Below, piece by piece: positions 9,971-18,550 of a stretch of DNA of 64,000 nt. The notes beneath the pieces were generated by a model. It was given only the letters and a program-made list of their open reading frames with translations. It was not told the origin of the DNA and ran no database searches. Location: assembly GCA_017794825.1 (NCBI GenBank), contig CP051237.1, positions 2,728,001 to 2,792,000 of the forward strand, given 5' to 3'. Both the position numbers and the translations under genes were made by a program. The first letter of the stretch is position 1, and each line of letters begins with the position of its first letter. Origin of the DNA: Pararhizobium sp. (GTDB lineage: Bacteria > Pseudomonadota > Alphaproteobacteria > Rhizobiales > Rhizobiaceae).

Positions 9971-10618
9971 ATGAACGACATGGTGAAGACCAAACGCCGA
10001 TTTGCATCGACCCTGAAGATGGCGGCCGCCGCCGGCGTCGTCGCTATCGGCAGCCTGGCGGCCAGCGCCGCAGCGGCGTCCGACGACATCGCCCGCAGCA
10101 TCGCCGACCATTTCTCCAGCGTGAAGACGATGACGGGAGAATTTGTCCAGTTCGGACCCAAGGGTCAGCAGATCGGCGGCAAGTTCTTCATCGAGCGTCC
10201 GGGCAAGCTGCGCTTCAATTATGAGGATCCTTCGCCGGTCCGGGTCATCTCGGACGGCAAGTCGGTCGTCATTGGCAATCGCGAACTCAAGACCTGGGAC
10301 ATCTATCCTTTGTCGAAGACGCCGCTCAATCTGTTGCTTGGCGAGCGGATCGATCTCGGCGGCGCCATGGTCAAGTCCGTCAATGTCGACACGGATCTGA
10401 CGACGGTCGTCCTCGGCGATCGCTCGATCTTCGGCAATTCGACGATCACGATGATGTTCGACACGGAAACCTACGATCTGCGCCAGTGGACGATCACGGA
10501 CGCCCAGGGCAAGGACACGACCGTCATGATCTTCGAGGTCCAGACGGGCGTTAAATTCGCTGAAAGCGTCTTCGAAGTGCCCTACAAAGAGGTGTACGCG
10601 TCGCGCGGCGACCGTTAA
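9971..10618 (+). CDS. lolA: Outer-membrane lipoprotein carrier protein LolA
   Basis: Periplasmic chaperone that takes lipoproteins from LolCDE and hands them to the outer membrane; 215 residues. An Ala-rich signal peptide covers about residues 10-36. The mature part starts with the typical LolA helix IADHFSSVKTMTGEFVQFGPKG and continues through GKFFIERPGKLRFNYEDP, which forms the open half-barrel. The conserved ftsK-lolA-xthA order supports the call. No LolB is visible nearby, as usual in alphaproteobacteria. A -10-like CTATAT at 9882-9887 may belong to its promoter. Confidence 0.9.
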   Translation: MNDMVKTKRRFASTLKMAAAAGVVAIGSLAASAAAASDDIARSIADHFSSVKTMTGEFVQFGPKGQQIGGKFFIERPGKLRFNYEDPSPVRVISDGKSVVIGNRELKTWDIYPLSKTPLNLLLGERIDLGGAMVKSVNVDTDLTTVVLGDRSIFGNSTITMMFDTETYDLRQWTITDAQGKDTTVMIFEVQTGVKFAESVFEVPYKEVYASRGDR

Positions 10619-10667
10619 GGGTGGTCCCGCCGCGATCGAGCTGCACCTGGCGAATATCCGTTAGATA

Positions 10668-10687
10668 GCCGCCGAAATACCGGCGGC
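10668..10687. terminator. Hairpin between lolA and xthA, possible terminator
   Basis: GCCGCCG (10668-10674) pairs exactly with CGGCGGC (10681-10687) around AAATAC. It is stable but has no following T tract on either strand, so it may attenuate, protect mRNA ends or do nothing. It lies 50 nt after the lolA stop. Confidence 0.35.
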
Positions 10688-10773
10688 CGGGGTGGCTCAT
10701 CCAGTCTCTTTGTGGCATGTGCTTGGCCTGAAAAGGCCGACCTGCGGCCGACGCACGACAAGAGACCCGCCGC

Positions 10774-11592
10774 ATGCAATTTTCCCTCGCGACATGGAAC
10801 ATAAACTCGGTCCGGCTGCGCCTGCCGCTGGTGAAGGCGCTGCTCGAAACCGAAGCGCCCGATATTCTCTGTCTGCAGGAAACCAAATGTCCCGACGCCA
10901 ATTTTCCGTTATCGGAGCTGAAGAAGCTCGGTTACGAGCACATCGCCATTCACGGACAGAAGGGCTATCACGGCGTCGCCATCATCTCGAAACTGCCGCT
11001 CCAACTGGTTGACCGGATCGGCTTTTGCGATATCGGCGATACGCGGCATATTTCGGCGATTGTCGACGCCCACGGCCGCCGGATCAGAATTCACAATTTC
11101 TACGTTCCGGCGGGAGGCGACGAGCCCGATCCGGCGATCAATCCGAAATTCGCGCACAAGCTGGCGTTTCTGGATGAGATGAAGGCGCTTCACTCCGAAA
11201 TGGAACGGGGAGACGGCGTTTCTTCCATTCTCGTCGGCGATCTCAACATCGCTCCGCTGGAAACCGATGTGTGGTCGCACAAGCAGCTGCTGCGCGTGGT
11301 GTCCCATACGCCGGTCGAGACCGAGGGTCTGTTGCGCCTGCAGGAGAGCGGCGGCTGGGTGGACCTCATGCGCCAGCACATTCCACCGGAGGAAAAGATC
11401 TACACCTGGTGGAGCTATCGGGCAAAAGATTGGGCGGCGGCCGACCGCGGCCGCAGGCTGGACCATATCTGGTCTTCAGGCGATCTGTCGCCGCGTTTGC
11501 GCGATATCAGGGTGTTGCGCGATGCGCGCGGCTGGGAGCGCCCCTCGGATCATGTTCCGGTGTTCGCGCATTTCGACATGGCGGATCGCTGA
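10774..11592 (+). CDS. xthA: Exodeoxyribonuclease III
   Basis: AP endonuclease and 3'-5' exonuclease of base excision repair; 272 residues, standard for the family. Motifs in order: the N-terminal FSLATWNINSVR with the metal-binding Asn, LCLQETKC with the catalytic Glu, VGDLNIAP with the Asp/Asn pair and the C-terminal RLDHIWSS and PSDHVPV containing the catalytic His. It is followed head-to-head by the cyclic-nucleotide-binding gene only 11 bp away, with no visible bidirectional terminator. Confidence 0.95.
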   Translation: MQFSLATWNINSVRLRLPLVKALLETEAPDILCLQETKCPDANFPLSELKKLGYEHIAIHGQKGYHGVAIISKLPLQLVDRIGFCDIGDTRHISAIVDAHGRRIRIHNFYVPAGGDEPDPAINPKFAHKLAFLDEMKALHSEMERGDGVSSILVGDLNIAPLETDVWSHKQLLRVVSHTPVETEGLLRLQESGGWVDLMRQHIPPEEKIYTWWSYRAKDWAAADRGRRLDHIWSSGDLSPRLRDIRVLRDARGWERPSDHVPVFAHFDMADR

Positions 11593-11603
11593 CCGGCGAA
11601 ACG

Positions 11604-12074
11604 TCAACCCTTGTTGTCGTTGTCGAAATGCGGAGACAATGCGTTGATGCCGTGCAGCAAGGACGCCAGATTGGCGTTGATGCGGCGCCGCAACAGCGTC
11701 GCGATCTGGGGATATTCCTCCATCATGCGCCGAAACATCGGGCGGCTGATGCGCAGCGTTTCGCTGTCCTCGAGCGCCAGGGCGGTGAGCTTGCGTTCGG
11801 TTGCGGAAATGATGGCGAGTTCGCCGAGCAGATCGCCCGCCGTCGCTTCGCCGACCACGCGCGGCTTTCCCTTGCGGTCCTTCCGCGTCAGTTCGAACCG
11901 GCCGGACGCGATCACGAACGCGCAATCGGCCGCCGTGCCCTCATGAAACAGATAGCGGTTCTTCTCGATAGCGCGCCGTTCGGAGCCGAATGCGAGCAGC
12001 CGAAGCATTTCCTCGGAGAAACCTTCGAACAAAGGTATCTTGGAAAGAAACGCGATTTCGGTATTCAGTGCCAT
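11604..12074 (-). CDS. Cyclic-nucleotide-binding domain protein
   Basis: 156-residue protein consisting of essentially one CRP-type cNMP-binding fold: IPLFEGFSEEMLRLLAFG, the loop LFHEGTAADCAFVIASGRFEL and the phosphate-binding cassette GDLLGELAIISATERKLTALA with its GEL motif and Arg. There is no DNA-binding domain, so it is a sensor or regulatory subunit rather than a transcription factor. It lies 76 nt downstream of the CenR-type regulator on the same strand. From memory, Brucella has the same pair (otpR and a cAMP-dependent protein kinase regulatory-subunit-like gene), which suggests a linked envelope-stress function. The ligand is not determinable here. Confidence 0.87.
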   Translation of the reverse strand: MALNTEIAFLSKIPLFEGFSEEMLRLLAFGSERRAIEKNRYLFHEGTAADCAFVIASGRFELTRKDRKGKPRVVGEATAGDLLGELAIISATERKLTALALEDSETLRISRPMFRRMMEEYPQIATLLRRRINANLASLLHGINALSPHFDNDNKG

Positions 12075-12150
12075 GCGTGTCGCTCACCCCCGGCCTCCGG
12101 ATATACGAGCCGCGGACCGGATTGGCAAACTGCTTGCTCGCGATATCGAC

Positions 12151-12834
12151 TCACGGGATGATCTTATAGCCGCCGCTTTCGGTGACAAGAATTTCTGCAT
12201 TCGACGGATCGCGTTCGATCTTCTGTCGGAGACGGTATACGTGGGTCTCCAGCGTGTGGGTGGTCACGCCGGAATTGTATCCCCAGACTTCCTCGAGCAG
12301 GACGTCGCGCGTCACGACCTTCTCGTCGGCGCGGTACAGGTAGCGAATGATCGCGGACTCCTTCTCGGTCAGGCGAATCTTGCCGCCCTTGTCGTCGATC
12401 AGGAGTTTCTGGCTCGGCTTGAAGGTGTATGGGCCGACGGTGAAGGTCGCGTCCTCGCTCTGTTCATGCTGGCGAAGCTGCGCGCGAATGCGGGCAAGCA
12501 GCACGGCGAAGCGGAACGGCTTTGTCACATAGTCATTTGCTCCGGCCTCAAGACCAAGGATTGTGTCGGAGTCGGTGTCGTGGCCGGTCAACATGATGAT
12601 CGGGGCCTTGAAGCCGCCCTTGCGCAGAAGCTTGACCGCTTCCCTGCCGTCCATGTCTGGCAGGCCGACATCCATGATCAGCAGGTCGATATGGTCGTTG
12701 CGGGCCGTCTGGACCGCTTTCGCGGCAGTGGTTTCCTGGCTGATGGAGAACTCTTCATAGAGAGAAAGCTGCTCCACAAGCGTGTTTCTCAGATCGTCGT
12801 CATCATCAACGAGAAGGATGGATCTGGCCGTCAT
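12151..12834 (-). CDS. cenR: OmpR-family response regulator, CenR/OtpR type
   Basis: Two-component regulator of 227 residues. Receiver domain 4-120 with the acidic pocket Asp10-Asp14, phospho-acceptor Asp55 (LLIMDVG), the switch Thr in IMLTGHD and Lys in YVTKPF. The C-terminal winged helix (about 130-225) ends THTLETHVYRLRQKIE, typical of OmpR/PhoB proteins. No histidine kinase is adjacent, as for CenR in other alphaproteobacteria, where CenK is encoded elsewhere and the system governs envelope integrity. The cyclic-nucleotide-binding gene follows and an L,D-transpeptidase-like gene is divergent, which supports an envelope role. The symbol is assigned by context and similarity from memory. 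Confidence 0.75.
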   Translation of the reverse strand: MTARSILLVDDDDDLRNTLVEQLSLYEEFSISQETTAAKAVQTARNDHIDLLIMDVGLPDMDGREAVKLLRKGGFKAPIIMLTGHDTDSDTILGLEAGANDYVTKPFRFAVLLARIRAQLRQHEQSEDATFTVGPYTFKPSQKLLIDDKGGKIRLTEKESAIIRYLYRADEKVVTRDVLLEEVWGYNSGVTTHTLETHVYRLRQKIERDPSNAEILVTESGGYKIIP

Positions 12835-13002
12835 TCACTACCTCCAATGCGGTCGCAACCTGCGCCTGGACCGTTACATAGGATTTGTCTGCTTCCAGAA
12901 AAGGACTGCAGAAGCAAAAGCTTCTCTGTATCGCAGCGCAAAAAAACGGTTACTTACATGGTTTGCAGGCATATTTGTGATCCGAAGGTGCGGAATAGAA
13001 TC

Positions 13003-13563
13003 ATGATTAACAGTGTAATGACGAATCGCCGCAAACGCCACGGAATAGATACAATCACGGTGCGCGGCTTTCCGGGAGACCCTCGCAGGGCTCTGGTCAA
13101 CGTCGGAGGGCGGGTTTTCAGCGCCGCGACAGGCAGGTCAGGCCGCGCCCTGCTCAAACGCGAAGGCGACGGCGCCACGCCGATCGCGCGCATGTCCTTG
13201 CTGTACGGTTTCTATCGCGCCGACCGACTGCCAAGACCGCGAAGTCGCCTTGCCATGAAGCCAATCCCGTCGTCTCTCGGTTGGTGCGATGACTGCGGCC
13301 ATGCTTCGTACAACCGGCCGGTCACGCTGCCTTTCGCGGGCGGACACGAGCGCATGTTGCGCGAAGATGGTCTCTACGACATATGCCTCGTGATGGACTG
13401 GAACATACGGCGGCGGAGCAGGAACATGGGCAGCGCCATCTTTTTTCACCTCAAGGCCGAACCGGAGCGGCCGACGGAAGGCTGCATTGCAGTCAGTCTG
13501 CGCGACATGATGTGGATGCTCGAGCGCGTGCATCGCGGAACGGCCGTCATCGTCATGCCTTGA
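13003..13563 (+). CDS. L,D-transpeptidase-like (YkuD family, COG3786 type) protein
   Basis: Probable peptidoglycan L,D-transpeptidase or carboxypeptidase of 187 residues. The catalytic block is visible as SAIFFHLKAEPERPTEGCIA: His, spacer, then the GCI cysteine. The central W-C-D-DCGHASYNRPV segment is typical of this short branch of the family. No signal peptide is obvious from ATG 13003 (alternative ATG at 13018), which is odd for a periplasmic enzyme; secretion could use an unrecognised route. The open frame runs upstream to 12040 but overlaps cenR antisense and is not real there. Divergent from cenR, it may be one of its targets. Confidence 0.78.
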   Translation: MINSVMTNRRKRHGIDTITVRGFPGDPRRALVNVGGRVFSAATGRSGRALLKREGDGATPIARMSLLYGFYRADRLPRPRSRLAMKPIPSSLGWCDDCGHASYNRPVTLPFAGGHERMLREDGLYDICLVMDWNIRRRSRNMGSAIFFHLKAEPERPTEGCIAVSLRDMMWMLERVHRGTAVIVMP

Positions 13564-13576
13564 GACGGCAAATGCG

Positions 13577-13984
13577 TCAAACCCCGAACCAGCCGATGAT
13601 CGCGCCCATTGCGACCAGCGCCAGCAGCCAGTGCAAGCCGTCGATCAGCGTCAGGTCCCAGTTGAAACCCTGGTATCGGTGGTTGACGATCATCGTCATC
13701 AAAACAAAGCCCAGCCAGATGAAGAAGGCCGATACCACGCCGTTCCACAGCGTCACCTGACCGTCGCCAAGATGACCGATCACGCCGGCGAGAAAGAACG
13801 CCATGACCAGTTCGCTCAGGATGGAGATCGCAAGCAGCATGGGCGACATTTTGGCGTCCCTGGGATCGATCCGCGCCGCCTTCATCCATGGTTTGCCGAG
13901 AACGCCGTAATAGGCGCCGCCGATCAGAAACGCCGCGACGGTCGCGACGAGAATTGCGAGATAATTCATGCCGGCGAAGATCAT
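13577..13984 (-). CDS. DUF1761 membrane protein
   Basis: Small inner-membrane protein of 135 residues with four hydrophobic helices (about 6-27, 50-70, 80-100, 112-133). The N-terminal MNYLAILVATVAAFLIGG followed by YYGVLGKPWMKA is the recognisable DUF1761 signature. AGGGG 8 nt before ATG 13984 supports that start, although the family often begins at the inner Met (13969). The function is unknown. It converges with the L,D-transpeptidase-like gene, with a 13-bp gap. Confidence 0.82.
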   Translation of the reverse strand: MIFAGMNYLAILVATVAAFLIGGAYYGVLGKPWMKAARIDPRDAKMSPMLLAISILSELVMAFFLAGVIGHLGDGQVTLWNGVVSAFFIWLGFVLMTMIVNHRYQGFNWDLTLIDGLHWLLALVAMGAIIGWFGV

Positions 13985-14053
13985 GACGAAACCCCTGATC
14001 CATTGTGCGTCCGGCGTTCATTATAGACTGCGTGACCGGCCGGACGCCACAGT

Positions 14054-14698
14054 TCAGGAAAACCGCCAGACATTCGTCTTCTTGATGTCCTGATCCTCCA
14101 GTTCGCGACTGACGGGGACCTCGCAGGTTGCGAGCAGAGTGAGCCTGTCGACCGGACAGTAGGCGCGTTTCGGGTCGCCGATCAACACGCGCGCACCGCG
14201 CGCAGCGAGGGCGGAGAACCAGGGGACAAGCTTGTCGGCCATCGCCTTTTCGTAGAATACGTCGCCGGCGAGGACAACGTCCCAGCCCGCATCGGTTCCA
14301 GCAATATCGCCTTTCCGGATATCGAATTTCACGTCGTTGAGCGCGGCGTTGACGGCCATTGCCTCAAAGGCCCACTCGTCGATCTCGCACGCGGTTACGC
14401 TCGTTGCGCCCGCCATGGCGGCTGCGATTGCGACCAGGCCCGAACCGCTGGCGAAATCGAGCACCGAAAGACCTCGCACGCAGTCAGGATTGTCGAGAAC
14501 ATAGCGCGCCAGCCCCTGGCCGCCGGCCCATGCGAAGGCCCAGTAGGGCGGCGGCAGGCCGGCCGCCTCGAGTTCTTCTTCCGTCTTGTACCAGAGGTCG
14601 AATGCTTCGGTTGCGACATGCAGGGCGATTTCCGGCACGTGCGGCGGCCGGACGATCCCGGTATTGTCGAGGATGAACTGCCGCCGATCCTTTACCAT
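14054..14698 (-). CDS. Class I methyltransferase, ETF-beta lysine methyltransferase-like
   Basis: SAM-dependent methyltransferase of 214 residues. Motif I is LDFASGSGLVAIAA, the acidic strand-2 end is ACEID, and the post-motif DVVLAGDVFYEK holds the conserved Asp. The N-terminal IVRPPHVPEIALHVATEAFDLW and PPYWAFAWAGGQGLARY match bacterial and mitochondrial ETFBKMT enzymes, which methylate lysines of the electron-transfer flavoprotein beta subunit; a homologue has been studied in Agrobacterium. It was long annotated as Nnt1 or PrmA-like. It heads downstream of the EVE, YciI, gpsA and tsaD genes on the same strand, with an 18-nt gap to EVE. Confidence 0.78.
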   Translation of the reverse strand: MVKDRRQFILDNTGIVRPPHVPEIALHVATEAFDLWYKTEEELEAAGLPPPYWAFAWAGGQGLARYVLDNPDCVRGLSVLDFASGSGLVAIAAAMAGATSVTACEIDEWAFEAMAVNAALNDVKFDIRKGDIAGTDAGWDVVLAGDVFYEKAMADKLVPWFSALAARGARVLIGDPKRAYCPVDRLTLLATCEVPVSRELEDQDIKKTNVWRFS

Positions 14699-14716
14699 CC
14701 TGTTTCGCTCAGAGCG

Positions 14717-15145
14717 CTATTTCGGAGGATTGTCCAGCCCGCCCATGCGGCAGACTTCCAGATATTCCTCTTCCGTCACCGGCTGTACCGAAAGCCGCGT
14801 CGATTTCACGAGCGCCATCTCGGAGAGAACAGGATTGGCCTTGACGTCCTGCAGGGTGACGGGTTTCGGCATGTCGCAGACGGCCTTGATGTCGACGCAT
14901 TCCCATCGCTCGTCTTCCGTGGTGGAATCGGGATGGACTTCCGCGCAGACCTCCACGACGCCGACTACCTCAAGCCCTTCGTTGGAATGGTAGAAAAACC
15001 CCTTGTCGCCTTTTTTCATGGCGCGCATGTTGTTGCGCGCTTGATAATTGCGGATTCCGTCCCACTCTTCCCCGGCGTCGCCCTTCTCTTTCTGCATGTC
15101 CCAGGACCATTTGAAGGGTTCGGATTTGAACAGCCAGTACGCCAT
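14717..15145 (-). CDS. EVE domain protein
   Basis: 142-residue single-domain protein. The N-terminal MAYWLFKSEPFKWSWD and the aromatic cage region WDGIRNYQARNNMRAM plus GFFYHSN are diagnostic for EVE (PUA-like) domains, which bind modified bases in DNA or RNA. The usual bacterial housekeeping form is a stand-alone protein of this length. It lies 8 bp after the YciI gene. A nucleic-acid quality or tRNA-modification role fits its neighbour tsaD, but that is inference. Confidence 0.9.
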   Translation of the reverse strand: MAYWLFKSEPFKWSWDMQKEKGDAGEEWDGIRNYQARNNMRAMKKGDKGFFYHSNEGLEVVGVVEVCAEVHPDSTTEDERWECVDIKAVCDMPKPVTLQDVKANPVLSEMALVKSTRLSVQPVTEEEYLEVCRMGGLDNPPK

Positions 15146-15153
15146 GTTGGTGT

Positions 15154-15447
15154 CTATGCCTCCGGATTGTTGAAGACCCAGTTATAGGGTCTGATATCGA
15201 CGGCTTCGAACAGCCCGGCCTTTGCGTAGGGGTCGCCATCGGCGACAGCCTTCGCGGCGTCTGCGTCATCCGCCTTGATGATAAGAAGGCTCCCGCACGG
15301 CTTCCCGCCTGGATCAAGAAAGGGCCCTGCGATTTTCAGCACGCCGCTCTGCTTCAATCCGTCGAGATAGGCGACATGGTCGGGCCGCGTTTCCATTCTC
15401 AATTCGAGATGATCGGGTTTGTCGTTGCAGATCAGGGCATAAAACAT
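15154..15447 (-). CDS. YciI family protein
   Basis: 97-residue protein of the dimeric alpha/beta-barrel YCII family. It shows MFYALICNDKPDHLELR, the conserved RPDHVAYL (His) and AGPFLDPGGKPCGSLLI with a conserved Asp, and ends DIRPYNWVF. Bacterial members are of unclear function; some are dehydrochlorinase-like, and E. coli YciI is uncharacterised. It sits between gpsA (15-bp gap) and the EVE gene (8-bp gap), so it is cotranscribed with both, a linkage common in Rhizobiales. Confidence 0.9.
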   Translation of the reverse strand: MFYALICNDKPDHLELRMETRPDHVAYLDGLKQSGVLKIAGPFLDPGGKPCGSLLIIKADDADAAKAVADGDPYAKAGLFEAVDIRPYNWVFNNPEA

Positions 15448-15461
15448 GATGTCCTCTTTCT

Positions 15462-16457
15462 CTATTCTGTTTCGGATGTCAGGGGTCGCGTCATCAGCGC
15501 TTCGATCGCCATGCCGACATCGAGTTCGGAGCGCAGAATGGCCGCCACCGCCGCCGTGATCGGCATGACGATATTCTTGCGCGCAGCTATGCCCGCGGCA
15601 ATGTCGGCCGTATAGGCGCCTTCGGCAAGCGGTTTTCCCGGGGCAAGCAGCACAGCCGGATCCTCGCCGCGACCAAGCGCCAGCCCGAACCGCATGTTGC
15701 GCGACTGATGGCTCGTCGCCGTCAGCACGAGATCGCCGAGGCCGGACAGTCCCGCGACGGTTTCCGGTCTTCCGCCATGGGCGGCGGCGAAACGCCCGAG
15801 TTCCGCCAAGCCCCTGGCGATCAGCGCCGCCCGCGCCGATTCTCCGAGACCGCGTCCTTCAACAATGCCGCAGGCGATCGCCAGAACGTTCTTTAGCGCG
15901 CCGCCGATCTGTACGCCCGCCAGGTCTGTGGACGAATACAGGCGGAACGTCTGGCCTGACAGGGATTCGGCAATGGATTCAGCTTTTTGCGGGTCGGTGC
16001 ATGCAAGCGTCAGTGCTGTTGGCAACCTGTGGACAATATCCGCGGCAAATGCAGGACCGGAAAGAACGGCGATCGCATGTCCCGTGGTCTCTTCTTTCGT
16101 CACGTCACTCAGCAACAGACCCGTGTCAGCCTCCAGTCCCTTGGCGCAGACGACAAGATCGGCGTTCGGCGCAACGTGTGGCGCGTATGTTCGCAAGGCG
16201 ACGCGCAGCGACTGCGAAGGGACGGCGAGAAGAATGAGCCGGGCGCCGGCGAGATGGGCGGGATCCGCGGTCGGCTGGACGTTTTGCGGAATAGCCGCGT
16301 CGTCCGGCAACGACGGATGGCGGCGCGTATCCGCGATCGCCGTCATTTTCCGTGCGTCCCGACCGAGCAGCGTCACATCCGCTCCGCGCCGCGCGACCAC
16401 GCAGGCGAGCGCTGTTCCGAAGGCTCCTGCCCCGATGACGGCAAGCGTTGCTGTCAT
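15462..16457 (-). CDS. gpsA: Glycerol-3-phosphate dehydrogenase [NAD(P)+]
   Basis: Reduces dihydroxyacetone phosphate to sn-glycerol 3-phosphate for phospholipid synthesis; 331 residues. The N-terminal Rossmann motif [12 protein letters not shown] (about 7-18) binds NAD(P)H. The substrate and catalytic region is seen as [10 protein letters not shown], then [18 protein letters not shown] with the catalytic Lys. [17 protein letters not shown] is the conserved C-terminal signature. The ATG overlaps the tsaD stop by 4 nt (ATGA), so translation is coupled, as in many alphaproteobacteria. Confidence 0.96.
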   Translation of the reverse strand: MTATLAVIGAGAFGTALACVVARRGADVTLLGRDARKMTAIADTRRHPSLPDDAAIPQNVQPTADPAHLAGARLILLAVPSQSLRVALRTYAPHVAPNADLVVCAKGLEADTGLLLSDVTKEETTGHAIAVLSGPAFAADIVHRLPTALTLACTDPQKAESIAESLSGQTFRLYSSTDLAGVQIGGALKNVLAIACGIVEGRGLGESARAALIARGLAELGRFAAAHGGRPETVAGLSGLGDLVLTATSHQSRNMRFGLALGRGEDPAVLLAPGKPLAEGAYTADIAAGIAARKNIVMPITAAVAAILRSELDVGMAIEALMTRPLTSETE

Positions 16458-17548
16458 GCCTTGGCGCCCCTCTTGCCATGACCGATCACGGTTGCAGACA
16501 GCGTGTCCAGCGGCCAGCGCGGACGCGGCGCCGTCTCCAGCGAGTCCGCCTCGATGCCGGCCGCCATCCGCTCGGCGGCGGCCCAGGCGATCATCACGGC
16601 GTTATCGGTGCACAGATGCAGGGGTGGCGCGACGAAACCGAAGCCGCTTCTTTCGCAAAGGGTTTCGAGCGCGGCGCGAATGGCCGTGTTCGCCGCCACG
16701 CCGCCGGCCACGACCAGTTGCGGCGTCCGGCCCGTCGACCCGACTTCCCGGTGAAAGCGGTCGAGCGCGCGCCCGACCCTTTCGGTGAGCGTATTGACGA
16801 TTGCGGTCTGGAAAGAGGCGCAGATGTCGGCGATATCCTTTTCGTCGAGCGGCGCATTGCGTTCCGCCGTCTGCCTGACAGCCGTTTTCAGTCCGGAGAA
16901 GGAAAAGTCCAGCCGGCTTTCGCCGCGCAACGGCGTCGGCAGGTCAAAGCGGCGCCCGTCGCCTGTTCTGGCGGCTTTCTCCACTGCGGGGCCGCCCGGA
17001 TAGGACAGTCCGAGAAGCTTTGCGGTCTTGTCGAACGCCTCGCCAAGCGCATCGTCGATGGTCGTGCCCCAGCGCTGGTAGTCTGCGACGCCGCGGACGA
17101 GGACCATCTGCGTATGTCCGCCGGAAACAAGCAGCAGCAGATACGGAAAATCCAGTCCGTCCGTCAGACGCGCAGTGAGCGCGTGGCCTTCCAGATGATT
17201 GATGGCGTAGAGCGGTTTGCGGCTCGTCGCAGCGATCGCTTTGGCGGTCATCAGTCCGACGATGAGGCCGCCGATAAGGCCGGGCCCGGACGTCGCCGCA
17301 ATCGCGTCGAGAGCGCTCAATTTCACGCCGGCGTCGTCGAGCGCCTTGCGAATCAGACCGTCGAGAACCTCGACATGCGCGCGAGCCGCGATCTCCGGAA
17401 CCACGCCGCCATAGGCGGCATGTTCCTCGAGCTGGCTGAAGACCACATTGGAAAGTATCGCGCCGCCTTCCGAATCGCGACGCACCACCGCGGCGGCCGT
17501 TTCGTCGCAGCTCGTCTCGATTCCCAGAATCAGTGTGTTGGCCGGCAT
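16454..17548 (-). CDS. tsaD: tRNA N6-adenosine threonylcarbamoyltransferase TsaD
   Basis: Transfers threonylcarbamoyl to A37 of ANN-decoding tRNAs with TsaB and TsaE; 364 residues. It starts [16 protein letters not shown], the Kae1/ASKHA phosphate loop. The metal ligands His118 and His122 lie in NHLEGH, followed by [10 protein letters not shown] and the C-terminal [18 protein letters not shown]. It is the first gene of the tsaD-gpsA-yciI-EVE run and is divergent from hemC across only 68 bp, a conserved Rhizobiales arrangement. Confidence 0.97.
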   Translation of the reverse strand: MPANTLILGIETSCDETAAAVVRRDSEGGAILSNVVFSQLEEHAAYGGVVPEIAARAHVEVLDGLIRKALDDAGVKLSALDAIAATSGPGLIGGLIVGLMTAKAIAATSRKPLYAINHLEGHALTARLTDGLDFPYLLLLVSGGHTQMVLVRGVADYQRWGTTIDDALGEAFDKTAKLLGLSYPGGPAVEKAARTGDGRRFDLPTPLRGESRLDFSFSGLKTAVRQTAERNAPLDEKDIADICASFQTAIVNTLTERVGRALDRFHREVGSTGRTPQLVVAGGVAANTAIRAALETLCERSGFGFVAPPLHLCTDNAVMIAWAAAERMAAGIEADSLETAPRPRWPLDTLSATVIGHGKRGAKA

Positions 17549-17616
17549 TGTCGCGATATTTGCAGTTGTCGGAATTCGGCGTTACCAGTGCTTCTGGTAA
17601 TTGTGGAAAAACATAT

Positions 17617-18546
17617 ATGCAAACAAAACCTTTGCGCATCGGCACCAGGGGCAGTCCGCTCGCCCTTGCCCAGGCCCATGAGACCAGAGACCGCCTTATG
17701 ACGGCCTACGGTCTTCCGGAGGAAGCATTCGCCATCGAGGTGATTTCGACACGGGGCGACAGGGTGACCGATCGGCCGCTATCCGAAATCGGTGGGAAGG
17801 GACTGTTCACCGAGGAAATCGAGGCGCGGCTTTCCGACGGCTCCATCGACATCGCGGTGCATTCCTCCAAGGACATGCCGACCGTGCTCCCGGACGGGCT
17901 GGACCTGACCGCCTTTCTGCCGCGAGAGGATGTCCGTGACGCCTTCATAGGCCGGTCGGCGCGCACGATCCGAGATCTTCCCCGCGGCTCGACGATCGGC
18001 TCGTCCTCCCTGCGACGGCAGGCGCTCGTCAGGCACTTGCGGCCGGACGTCAACGTCATTCCGTTTCGCGGCAATGTTCAGACGCGACTGCGCAAGCTGG
18101 AGGAAGGCCAGGTCGATGGCACGCTGCTCGCCTGCGCCGGGCTGAAACGGCTCGGCATGGAGCAGGTCGCGACCGATGTGATGGAGAGCGACAATTTCCT
18201 GCCGGCGCTTGGCCAGGGTGCGATCTGCATCGAAAGCAGGAGCGATGACGCGGATACGCTGAACCTTCTTGCCGCGATCAATCATCGCGACACGCAATAT
18301 GAACTCCAGTGCGAACGCGCCTTTCTGGCAGCCCTCGACGGGTCTTGCCGAACGCCGATCGCCGGGCTTGCGCGCCTCAACGGGCAAGCCCTGAAATTCC
18401 GCGGCATGGTGTTGTCGCCTGACGGGCAGTCACGCCACGATGCTTCGGCCGAGGGATCGGCCGCGGACGCACAAGCCTTGGGCCGTGACGCCGGAGAGCG
18501 GATACGCAAAGAGGCCGGACACGGCTTCTTCGCTGACTGGGGATGA
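17617..18546 (+). CDS. hemC: Porphobilinogen deaminase (hydroxymethylbilane synthase)
   Basis: Condenses four porphobilinogens into hydroxymethylbilane for haem and corrinoid synthesis; 309 residues. It shows [15 protein letters not shown] at the N terminus, HSSKDMPT with catalytic Lys-Asp, SSLRRQA, and Cys244 in LDGSCRTP, the dipyrromethane cofactor attachment site. ATG 17617 is chosen because the fold begins directly after it; the open frame extends back to 17533. It begins the hemC-hemD-mitofilin-hemY run. Confidence 0.97.
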   Translation: MQTKPLRIGTRGSPLALAQAHETRDRLMTAYGLPEEAFAIEVISTRGDRVTDRPLSEIGGKGLFTEEIEARLSDGSIDIAVHSSKDMPTVLPDGLDLTAFLPREDVRDAFIGRSARTIRDLPRGSTIGSSSLRRQALVRHLRPDVNVIPFRGNVQTRLRKLEEGQVDGTLLACAGLKRLGMEQVATDVMESDNFLPALGQGAICIESRSDDADTLNLLAAINHRDTQYELQCERAFLAALDGSCRTPIAGLARLNGQALKFRGMVLSPDGQSRHDASAEGSAADAQALGRDAGERIRKEAGHGFFADWG

Positions 18547-18550
18547 CGCC

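Noticed and set aside
12040..13563. 507-codon plus-strand ORF
   Set aside because: Its first two thirds are antisense to cenR; only the part from 13003 has protein-family motifs.
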